The position numbers and the translations under genes were made by a program. A stretch of DNA of 34,022 bases from an uncultured Clostridia bacterium. GTDB lineage: Bacteria > Bacillota > Clostridia > Oscillospirales > Ruminococcaceae. The first letter of the stretch is position 1; each line of letters starts with the position of its first letter. The stretch is from contig CALWZE010000012.1 in the NCBI GenBank assembly GCA_944385925.1, positions 1-34,022 on the forward strand, in the 5' to 3' direction. A model generated the notes under the pieces. It did not search any database, was not told the origin of the DNA, and saw only the letters and a program-made list of their open reading frames with translations. Below are positions 15,805 through 27,800 of the stretch, in pieces.

Positions 15805-15827
15805 TCTCTCGTTTCGTTTCGTGCGCA

Positions 15828-18800
15828 TCATTCTTCGCCGCGCAGCCGTCTGCGGTTAAGCAGGTACCACAGCACGACCATCGCCGCCATGGACATGCAG
15901 GCAATGCCGATCCACATGACCGCGCTGCCCGCATCGCCGGTCTGAACCGTATAGACGCCAACGTCCCAGGTAAGATCGACTGTATTTTTCTCAAGATAGA
16001 CCGTTCTGGTCTTGTAGTAGGTCACGCCGACGGTGTTCTCCGCGCCGGTATGATCGATGACCTTTGTGCCAAACGGCGTGACGTCCGGATCGGCGACCGT
16101 CAGCGCAAAGCCGGTCATGCGCAGCAGTCCGGCAGCGCCCTTGATCGTCGCGACCGCGCTCGCAGTCTGGTAAATCGCATCCGAGTCCACCTCGTTGGAG
16201 CTGCCGCGTTCCAGACGGGTAACCGAATAAACGTTCGGGATTCCGATCACGACACGGTAATAGCCCTCCGCCAGATCGTCGAAGCGGTAGCGGCCGTCGT
16301 CACCGGTGTACATCCGCGCGACCTCAACCCAGGCATTGGGATTATCCAGGTCACCGGTGCCGTTCTTTTCCAGGATGCACAGCACCCCTTTCAGCACCGC
16401 TTCGCCGTCGTCCTGCAGGCCGTTGCGGTTGGCGTCGTACCAGACAAAGTCGCCCAGTGCCGAGCTGACCGTGACCAGACCGGCGTCCCAGGTAAGGTCG
16501 GTTTCGCCGTAGTCGATGCGGATCGTGTCGGTCGGATAGCCCAGACCATCCACAAACATTGTCTGCGCATCCGAATCCAGCGCGTCGTCGCCGCCCTGAT
16601 CCAGCGATGTGATCTCATACTTTTCATCCGGCAGGAAGAGCACACGGTATTCAACATTAGCATCGATGCCGCCGCGCAGTCCGGTAAAAAGATAATAGCC
16701 GTCTGCATCGGTGACCGCCCGCTGCTCGAACTGCCACTGGCCGGAGGTCAGGGAACCGGTCGACATTACCCGGCTTTGCAGCACAACGTCCACGCCCTCA
16801 ACGCCGGATTCAGAGGCATCCTGAACGCCGTCGCGGTTTTCATCAAACCAGACATAGTCGCCGATTGCGCCGTATTTGCGTGCACCGGCATCCCAGGTTG
16901 TGTCGGCGGTATCCGCCGGCAGAACGATCGGCGCGCTGTAACCGACGTTGCGGTCCGCGCTCAGGTTTGCTTCGCAGTTGGAGTCGAGTGTCGGATCGTT
17001 GACTCCGTTGACCAGCGCCGCACGGGCGTTGACCGCCGTGTAGCCGTCCGGGAAGTCATATTTCAGATAGTAGGTGCCTTCAATCAGGTTGTCGAAATAG
17101 AACCGTCCGGTTCCGTCCACCGTCACCTCGCCCAGCGCCGTGCTCTCATCGATCGCCCCATCCTTAGAGCCATACAGGGTGACCTTGGTGCCGGCGAGCG
17201 GATACATGAGATCCTGCCGGTCATTGTAGTTGCGGTCGTCAAAGATGAAGCCGCCCAGTGCGCTGTAAACGGTCAGACCCGCATCGCAGTGGAGATACTC
17301 GTCACCGGCGCGCAGGGTCACGGGGTCGGTGCGGCGGATGCGGTCGTCGGCGTCCATCGTGTGCTTCGCATCGCTGTCCACCTGGGACTGTGCATCGGTC
17401 GGATCCTCAAGGGTCTTGGTAAAGGCATACTGATAGGTGTATCCGTCCGACTTGACCAGAGAGCTGATATCAAACTCGACGACATAGGTACCGGGTACCA
17501 GATTGTCGAACAGGTAGTAGCCGTTCTCGTCGGTCATGGTCGTTCCGGAAAGAATCTCCGTTGTGCCGCTGACGCGATACAGGCGGACCACGGCGTTCGG
17601 AACGCCGGTGCCGCTCTCCCCCTGAATGCCGTCGCGGTCGGTGTCCAGCCAGACGTAATTGCCCAGCGCGCAGGGCGCCACATAGCCCGCATCGATCGTG
17701 AGATCCTGCTCGCCGACCAGCACGCCGCTCGCATCCTCGACCACATCCAGTGTCACATTGGAAACGCGGCCGTTCGAATTGATGTCCGAATCCAGCGCAT
17801 CGTCCGTTCCCTGATTCTGCAGCGTCGGCGCATAGGTCAGCAGGACATTTCCGTCTGCGTCTGTTTTGACCGGATTGTCAAAGACGACATCATAGGTGGT
17901 GTAAACCTCACCGACATAATCATTCGGATCGGTCGATCCCTGTTTCGCACCCGCTTTCAGGTAATTGCAGGGCAGGTTGTCAAACAGGTACTTTCCGTTT
18001 TCGTCGGTGACGGTGTTATAGATCGCGCGGTTGCTCGACCCGTCCGGATAATTGTCGGTGCGGAGCAGGGTAACGCCCAGTCCGGTGATCGGCTGGTCGC
18101 CGCTGCTCTGAATACCGTCGTTGTCGTTATCGTAGAAGGCATAGTCGCCGATCGAGCCGGTCGGGAGCCGCAGATAGCTGATCACGCGAACATTTTCAAC
18201 TACCCACGGATTTTCGGTGTTCTCCGGCCGCAGCGAAGCCGCGGCGGAGTTTGCGATCTTCTTATCGTAGAAGTCCGCGATCTCATCGGCGGTGAATCCG
18301 GGCATTTTCATCGAGAAGGTGAAGGTGTACTGATCGCCGCTGCGCATCAGCGCGCCGTCCGCGTACTCCACCTCTATGCCGACGCCGGTGACGTCGGACC
18401 AGCTGTAGCCCGCCGCGAGCAGCTCTGCCTCGGTCATCCAGCCCGCACTGCTCCAGGTATCCGCCGTTTTTCCGTCGTTCCTGTACAGCATCGGCAGTTC
18501 ATCCACAACGCCCTGTGCGCCGGGCCAGGCCGCGGTGCGGCAGGCCGCATCCCAGGCGGCGACGCTGTACCATACCGTGACGGTCGCGTCCTGTGCCGGA
18601 CTGTCCGCCGTAATCGGGCCGGTCAGAACCGGACGTTCGGGAATCTCGGTTCCGCGGTCAAACGCGGTGCCGCTCGACGAATTGCGCTTGACATAGCTGT
18701 CGCCGTAAACCGGCAGCAGATCGACCAGACGCAGGTTGCGGACAGGGTCGCTCAGGTTATTGACCACAATCAGTTTGTAATCGATATTGCCGTCCGGATG

Positions 18801-21800
18801 TACATAAACAAGCTGTCCCGCGTTTTTGAAATCGGTGTCCAGGCTGTTTTTCTGCTGCTTGACGATCGAAACCTGGTCCGAATGGACGATGCTTGCCGCC
18901 GCATTTGCGTTGAGATATTCATACGGTTTGTTCAATCCGGTAATCGGATTGACTGTTTTATCGACCGCAGGCGCAGTCGCCGGTTTGTTGTTGGTGCTGT
19001 GATTGATAAAGCTCGTGCCGAGCGGATTGTCGGCAGTTGCCGGCAGCCGCTTGTCGCTGGACAGCCAGGCAGGACTCGTCACGACCGCGACGTCGCGCGG
19101 CGTAGTCAGATCAATAACGGTATTATAGGTAACCGTGATCTTTTCGCCCTTGCCCAGGGTCACGCCGGGGAAGCTGAAGACCAGCCGCTGGGTCATGACG
19201 CCGTCTACGACGGTGGATTCAACCACCGCGGGGCTTTCGGCATTGCTCAAGGCGCCGAGCGGTCGGCCGTCCGGGCCGGTGATCTGAATGCTGTCCATAT
19301 CCAGCGTTGTATACGCCGGCACCTCGATGACGATGACCGGGTCCTCAAAGGGCGTTTTGCTGGTATTCTCCGCCGTTACGGTATATTTCAGCGTATCGCC
19401 CAGGTTGTGCGCCCGCGTTGCGCCGCCATCCACCTTGTTGGTCAGCTTGACGACCGGACGGTCCTCGGACAGGCTGGGGATGCCCACCGAAGCGGTGGAA
19501 GAGGCCTGCCTGGTCACGGTAGATTCCGCGCCGGTGTTGTCTTTGCTGTCATAGGTATAGGACAGGCGGGCGGTGTTTTCCAGTTTGACTGCCTCTTTGA
19601 CAGTGCTGCCGCCCGCACGCTGCATAAGCGCGCAGTCCAGAATGACGTCCTCTGCCTGGAAATTGGCGCCGGTACCGAAATACTCGATCTTGACGCCGGT
19701 CACAAAGGCCTTGTCGGTATGCGCAGGCAGGGTCACGGTGTATCCCGCCGCATCCAGCTTCTGCAAACCTGTAATTTCGGTCGTGTCGCCGGACCAGACC
19801 GGATTGCCGCTGCCATCCACCTGACCGTTCAGCTGATAGGAAACCCGTGCGGTCACTTCGCTGTCCGGCGCGTCCTGATTCCAGGCGCGGCCGATTATCA
19901 GCGAGCTGAAGCTGTATTCCCCTTTTCCGGCCTTGATCGCATTGCCGTCCGAATCCAGGAAACGCAGTTCGGTGTCGGTCAGGGTAAAGTTTTTCATCGG
20001 CAGGTCGTTTTTGCCTGTCGCAAAGTCGCTGAGGGTGAAGCGGACCGAGCTCTCCGCAAGCATCAGGCTTTCGGAAAGCACTGCGGGTTCAGCCGTTTTG
20101 ACCAGCGAAGTGGGCATGCCGGCCGGCTCGCCCGCGCGGACATTCTCAAACTCGACATAATTGACCCGCTTGTTTTCGTCCTCAAGATCCGGGCGATGGA
20201 CCGCCTTGATGACCAGAGTCTTGACTGTCGGCACATAGCGGTCATCCAGGGTGAAGCCGGTGGGGGCCTCTATCTCCTTGACCCAATACTGTCCGGGTGC
20301 AAGCATCGGCGTAACTGCATAGCCGGTGCTGTCGGTGGTCAGCACGCCGGCTTCCTCCACCTTTCTGGTCAGCGCCGCATCATAATACAGTTCAAACTTG
20401 GCGCCTTCAAGGCCGGTTTTTCCAAAAAGTTTCTGCTCATATTTGAAGATATAACCCACGCCCATGCTCGGGTCGTTCTCCACCTTCTGCTCGGTCACGG
20501 TCACGGTTCCGCTCTGCGGGATAACGACCGTATAAAGCCTGGTGTTGAGGGCATACCCTGCCGGCTGCAAACTTTCACGCAGCGCGTAGGTGCCGGCATC
20601 CAAATTGCGGAAAACGGTCACGCCGCTGCTGTCGGTGCGCTGTGTCGAGATCGGGTTGCCCAGCAGCTCCAGCGTGGTCGAACCGGTCACCTCGCCCTTG
20701 TAAAGCTCAAATTCAACGCCGGAAATGGGCGCGCCGTCCTCGCTGCTGGTCTTGATGACCTTCAATTCGCCCTTCGCGTCGTTATAGACGGTAATCTCGA
20801 CCGTGTGACGGATACTGACCTCAAAGAAGTGCGGCGTGGCGTCGAGGGTATAGCCCGAGGGAGCCGCCGTTTCGATGATCGCGTAACGGCCCGCAGGCAG
20901 ATAGCCGGACAGATAGGCGCCGGGCTCAAACACGCCGCCGATCGTCGCGCCGCTGACCGTAAAGTGGTCGGACTGGTATGCCTGCCCCGCACTGTAGAAG
21001 CTGTAGTTTTCGATTGCGCCGGGGTCTCCGCTGCCCTGATAGGCATACAGAGCAAAGGTAGCGCCGCTGAGCGCGGTCGTAGTGCCGGAGGCAAATTTGC
21101 GCACTGCGAAGCGTCCCCAAAGCGCGGTGTTCTGAATCGCGGTCAGATTATCCGGGTCAACCGAGGTGTACGCGGTATTGATCTGCCCCTTTTCCACCGT
21201 CACGGGATACTGTTTCGGCGCGCCGTTTTCGGTGACGATCTCAAACGCGTCGGCATTCGGCGAAGCGGTTTCGACGAAATAATAGTCGCCCGCCTCCAGC
21301 CATCCGCTGGTCGCCACGCCGTCGGCGTCCGAAACAAAGGGTGCGCCTACCGGCGTTCCGTCGGTTTTGTACATCTGGAAGGTTGCGCCCGCGAGCGGAA
21401 TGATCTCTCCGTCATCCCAGACGGTCACCTTGCGCAACTGCACCTTGCCCATCGGGTCGTTTTCAAACAGGACCTGCTGGACCTTGCCGTCGGTGCGGGT
21501 AACGATCTCAACATAGTCATCCCGCTTGACATAACCGGCCGCCGCGCTCTTTTCATAAATGCGATAGGTTGTGCCTGGCATCAGGTTGGTGAACCGGACG
21601 ATTCCGGTATTGACCGACCCGTTTTTGCTGCTCTTGGTTTCAATCAGCTGTTCGCTGCCGTCCGCGAGGACCATCCGAAGCTCAAAGACAAAAGTTCCGC
21701 TTGTAACCGGCTTGCTTGCCTGCGGATCGGTCGAGCTTACCTTGACGACCTCCACCGTTTGCAGCTTTTTATTTGTGATGCTGTCTGCGCCGGTAAGCGC

Positions 21801-24800
21801 GGTGTTGGTCTTGTTGGCTTCCACACGAACAGGGCCGAAAACCGCCTGCGCGTCCTCATAGCCGTCCGGTGCGGTGACCTCCTTGAGCCAGTAGCTGCCG
21901 GGCGCAAGCAGCGGCGAGACCGCCGCGCCGTCCGAGCCGGTCGTGATTCTGCCGGCCGGCGTACCTGTGCAGCCAGCGTCGGTATAAATTTCAAAGACTG
22001 CGCCTTCCAGCTTTTCACGGCTGTCCTGATCGATTTTTTCAATCCGGATCTTGCCGTACACCGCCGTATTGTTCAGCGGATTGCTGCTGTTCTTCGCGTT
22101 GAGGGACAGGGTCTTTCCGGCCTTGATCTCCACCTTGACCGGCTGCCCAATCGGCGCATAAGCGCTGTTTTCGCCAACGCTCTGCTCAATCAGGAAGTAG
22201 ACGCCGCGATCCAGACCGCTCCAACCGGCTTTGCCGCCCGCAGCGGTTGTTTTGGACCCGACCGACCGGTCGACGCCCGCGTCATACTGTCCGTTTCCGT
22301 TTGTATCCGCAAACAGCTCGAAGACCACGCCGTCAAGCGGGGTGTATTCGCTGTTTTCAAACACGCCGTATTTGACGATATTCAGCGCGCCTTTTTTATA
22401 GTTGCGGATCACGTCGGAGCCCTTTTCATCTCCGACGGCCGTGGTTTTGCCCACCGTCACGGTAAATTCAAACCATTCGGTGCGCAGCGTGTAGTTGGAG
22501 CCCGGCGCGCTGACCTCCCGCACGCGGTAATCGCCCGCCGGTACCGGCGCAGAAACATAAGGAGCCTTTGCGTCGGTGCGGAAACGATCTTTGTGCTGGG
22601 CGTCCAGATAGCCGGAAGGCAGTTCATAGCTGACCCACGCGCCGCCCTCTTTGCGCTGAATCTCGAACACGGCGGACAGCCGCGTATTTGTCGGCTTGCC
22701 GTTTTCGTCGCCCAGGACCTTGTCGAGTGTGAACTCGCCGAGCGAATCGGTCGTATTGACAATGGCGTTGCCGCCGGTGAAGTAACTGCTTACGCCGCCG
22801 GGCAATACCTGTACGAGATAGTACTCGCCGCTCGGCTGGAACCCTGCGGGCGCCTGGGTCTCATGGATGAGGTAATAGCCCGGATCCAGCGAACCGAAGA
22901 CCAGCGAACCGTTCGCAGCAGTGGACGCGCTGTCCTGCAGGTCTCCAAGCCCGTTGGTGACGATCGCGCCCTTCTCGAACAGGCTGCTGTTTGCATTCCA
23001 GACCTTGTTCACCTCTTTGGCGAGCTCTTTTTCATCCGCGTTCTGCTCGGGAATCGCGTAGAAGAGCTCAAACACAGCGCCCTCCAGCGGACGGGGGTTG
23101 CCGCTCATATAGTACAGCTTATAAATTTCGATCGAACCGAAACGCTCATTGTACAGATCCGGCATCTCGAAGACCAGCTGGCCCTCTTTTTCCACCGCGC
23201 TGACCGGATAGATGCCGCTGTCGCGGACATAGCCGGCCGGTGCAAGCAGCTCGACCACATAATAGTTTTTGGTCGTGTCCAGATCGGTGAAGCGATAGAC
23301 GCCGTCGCCGCCGGATTTTACAACCTGCCGGATGCCATACTCGTTGCGATTGACAAGGCCGTCATAGACAACGCCGAGCATCGGGTCAAGTTCCGCAGCC
23401 GTAAAGTTGCGGCGCAGCGCGTTGACCGCGTCGTTCTCGTTTTCAAACAGCGCGATATAAGCGCCGGCGAGCACGCTGCTTCCGTTTGCGCCGATTCCGA
23501 ATTTCACGCCCGGGCCGTCGGCGACCGGCACGTTGACGATCTGCGCGTCGTAAATCTGTCCGGCCGTCACGCTGAACGCACCGGACCAGCGGTTGATATA
23601 GGTATAGCCGTCCGGTGTGACGGTTTCCTCAACATAATACTGTCCAAGCGGCAGGGGGTCGGAAATGGCATAACCGTCCTTGCCGGTCGTGACAGTGGTC
23701 ACAAGACGCAGTCTTTTGGTCACGACATGCCCGCCGAAATCGACCTCGACCAGCTGCGCCTGCGGGTCCTCCACGCCGTCCGCAACCTCCAGCCAGAGCC
23801 GGAAGGTAGCTCCGGACAGGGGATGCGCAGGGGACGCGTTATCGGTTTTGAGAATACGGATACGTCCAAGCTCGTGGGTATTGAGGAAAGGCTCGGTCTC
23901 AAACACCCACTGATTTGCCGTCACCTTCACCGTAACGGTCTGTGGATTCGGGTCGGCGGTGAAGCCGTCCGGCGCCTGGGTCTCGCGGATGGTGTAAACG
24001 CCGTCCGGCAGCCAGCCGGTTTCCACGGTTCCGTCCTCGCCGGTCGTCAGGCCGGAAGCGACAACCTCGCCCTTGGAATTGAGAACCTCGAATACTGCGC
24101 CTGCAAGCGGGGTAGTGAAATCCGGCTGGCCGGAAACGCCCGCCCAAAGCGCATTTTTCAGAATACGGATTTTTCCGAGCGGCTGATTTTCAATCGCCGC
24201 GCTGCCGGTCAGGCTGGTGGTTTTTCCCGCCTCGATTTTCACCGGCGTCTGCGCGGCGGCCGCAAAGCCGTCCGGAACCGTCTCGACAAGCAGATACTCG
24301 CCCGGTGCAAGCAGCGTCCACCCGGCACGTCCGTTGCTTCCGGTTGTTTTTGCGGAAACAGGTTCCACGGCCGTGCCGTCCGGATTCGCTTTGTACAGGG
24401 TAAATTCCACCCCGTCCATCGTTTTTCCGGTGACCTTATTAATCTTTTCGATCTCCAGCGCGCCGGTGTTGGCCTCATTGAACACCTCGACCGACTGCTT
24501 GTATGTATAGGCGCCGCTTTGCTGCTCGCCGCCCTTGCTGATGGTGAGGAAAATTGGCGTTGTGTTCAGCGCATAACCTTCCGGCGCCTCGGTCTCGACC
24601 AGCCACCAGCAACCCGGGGCAAGCCCGCTGACGGTGACCTTGCCGTTCGTGCCGGTTGCGCCGGTGAGGATTTCAAGGCCGGCCGCCTGCGCTGCCGCCT
24701 TATCCGCCTCAAAAGCGTCCTGCAGCTGCTCTTCGCCCGGCGCCGCGGTCAGGGAAGAGGGATACAGCGCAAATTTCGCGCCCGCCAGCTGTTTGCTCAC

Positions 24801-27800
24801 GCCGTCAAATTCTCCGGTCTTGAGCACGGTCAGCTCAATTTCCCTGTCGTTCGGGAACTCGGGCAGATCTCCGGTCTGGGTATAGCGCGGCGCGGTAAAA
24901 CGCACCGGGGCCGAATCGGCCGCGTATCCGTCGGGCGCCGTGGTCTCGACATACCAGTAAGCCGCGCCGGGAACCAGTCCGGTAAAGGTCACCTTGCCGG
25001 ACTTATCCGCCCTGATGCCGGTTGCAACCGGCTGTGCGCCGGCCGCGGGGTCCGCGTCATACAGCGCAAATTCCGCCTTGCCGTCAACAACGGCGTCACC
25101 GGATGCCGAATCGGTCTTGGTAAAGGAATAGGAGACAAACGGCTCATTGATCACATTGAGCGCAAGGGTGGTGTCTGCCTGAAGCAGAATGCCATCGCCG
25201 CTGGTGACCGCGATATTTTCGCCGCCGCTGGCCCTGTAACCGCGAATCAGGTCGATCGCGACATATTCGTCCTGCAAACCGGCGGGCAGGATCTCTTCGA
25301 TAAAGTAGCGTCTTCCAGCCTCCAGCGGCGCGCTGACCGCCATACCGCTGCTGTCGGTAACCATTTCCGCAACCAGGCTGGTTTTCTGTTCGTCTGCATA
25401 GATCCGGAAAGTCACACCGGACAGCATAGAGCCGTCCAGCGCGCTGGATTTCTGTATCTGAATCCGCGCATAGTCTTCATCGGTACGGTTATCCACCGAA
25501 ACGACCGTGTGTCCGTCCTGGATCGTGACCCCTGTCTGCCCGCTCGCCGCACCGTCCGCTGCGTCTCCGCGCGCAACGGTGACCTTGCGCGGGGTCGGGT
25601 CCACCGCATAGCCCTGCGGCGCCTGGGTTTCAACCAGCCAGTAGGTACCGGCGGCAAGCTGCAGCGATGCGCTGCCTTCATAGCTCGGCTGACCCGTCTG
25701 GTCAATCATGGTCGTGATGGTGCCCAGCAGCGTGCTGCCCATGCTCCCGTTTTCGTCCGCATAGACCTCGAACTGCGCGCCGCCAAGGCCGACTTTTGCA
25801 TTCTGGGTCGTGCCGTCCGGTCCTTTCCAGGTACCGTATTTATAAACGGACAGCCAGCCCAGCTTCTCGTTTTCAATGCGAACCGGCGTTTCGGTCATGG
25901 CGCTGACCGTAAAGGCGACCGGCGCATCCAGCGGCTTATATCCGTCCGGCGCGGAGATTTCGACGGCAAAATACCGTCCTGCCGCAACCGGCCCGGAACT
26001 GTAGCTGCCGATGTTCAGCTCGCCGGTGACCGGCTGGTCCTCCGAATCATAAACGCCGTTGTTGTTCGTATCCGCATACACCCGAACCACGGCGCCGTCG
26101 AGGGTGTTGCCCTTATTGTCGGTTTTGGTCAGGGTAAAGCGTCCGCTGCCCGACTCATTGAGCAGAACGCCCTCCTCCGGTCCCACCGTGACCGTTTTGA
26201 TCTCATTCCCGCGGATCTCGATCAGGATGTCCTGCGCGGGCGTATACTCCGCCGCCTGGTCAGGATCGGTCAGCACTTCGCGCAGCAGATAGCTGCCCGG
26301 CTCAAGGGCGTCAAAGCGCACATAGCCCGCCTGGCCATCCATGCCGCTGACTTTGGTCGCGACCGGGCTGCCGGCCGCAGCGCCGTTCTCGGCCTTGTAA
26401 AGCTCAAACTGCACGCCGTCCAGCGCGCTGACCCTGCCCGAGGCGTCCTTGCCTTTTTTCACAAATTCCAGGATGCCAAAGCCATCCGTGTCTGCGGTAT
26501 TCAGGAAATTCAGAACGCCGTTTGCGGCCTCTTTCTCCTGCGCGCCGTCAAAATAGCTGACCTTGCCGTTCGGCCGGATGACGACCTTGGCCGGATTGGA
26601 AGCGGGCGCGCTCAGCGAGAAGCCGTCATAGCGCTCCTCCTTGAGATAATAGGTGCCGCTGCGCAGCTTGTCGAAGACAACCTGGCCGTTTTTGTCGGTC
26701 GTCAGATCCGGGCTGTCGCTGACCGAATCGGTCGCGGCGTCATATTGCGTTGCCCTTTTGGTGCACTGCTCGTCAAGCCACAGGCTGAAAACAGCGGGCG
26801 CATAGCCGGCGCTGACGGCCTCCTCATCCAGGGGAAATTCGCGGCCGCCGACCGAAAGATTTTTCTGCACCGTAAAGCTGTGGGTGCTGGCCCCGCTTTC
26901 GCGCAGCGCGATTTCGCTGCTGGCGCTGTCGGTAACCGTGTAGTCCGCATCGTCCCCCACAAGGGAGTAGACCAGCGTCGCGTTGTTGACAAAGGTGTGG
27001 GTTTTAAGCGCCTCGTCAATCCGGGAAGCATAGGCCGCCGCCGGATACCGGACGCTTATGTAAAACCGGGTATTGCAGGAATCCCCTTCCTCGACTGCCT
27101 GATATTCGCCGGGGCCGAATTTTGAATAAAGGCCGTCCGCAAAGGAAACCGACACAAGGTCGCCGTGCTGGTCGTAGACGGGGGTATAGTCCACGCCCTC
27201 GCGCAGCGCGCTCTTGCTGCCGTCGTCATTGTAAAGGCCGATTTCGACCAGCTGCGCGCCCTCATCCTCGATGACGGCGTCCGGGCCGATCTGGGGCAGA
27301 AGGTCGCTGAGCTGGAACTTGTCAAATTCCAAACGTCCAAAATCATCCGGCGAACGGTAGTAGTCACCGGAGGGATTTGCCGCCGCTTCAGCAGGATCGA
27401 CCCCGTCCTTGAGCAGGCTGACCGTCAGGTCGTAGGTCAGATCGTACCACTGTTCGTCCGCGCTCAAACCGGAATTCTGCTCGTCAACCGACTTGAACAG
27501 TCCCCAGTTGCCGCTTGCCGCAACCTTGACCGAAGCGGAAGCGCGAACCGGTTCAAAGCCTTCCGGCTGCCCTGTGCCGACCGGAATGATCGAGCCCTCG
27601 ACCACTGCATTGAATGTAAAGCCATCCTGGTTCGGCACGGTTTCCATATTGGGGAAATACGCCTGGAATCCGAGCGAAGCGGCGCTGCCCGCAGCAAGCT
27701 CGGTTTCAAAGCGGAAATAGACATAAGTTTTGCCGCCGATCGTCTCCACGCCGACGACCGGATCGCCGTTTGCGTCCTGCGCGATATGGCTGTTGCTCTG

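Noticed and set aside
16050-27125. 3691-codon open frame on the plus strand opposite the adhesin
   Set aside because: It is exactly codon-aligned with the adhesin and explained by absence of TTA/CTA/TCA codons. The translation has no recognisable domains, while the minus strand has clear repeats, a signal peptide and a ribosome-binding site.
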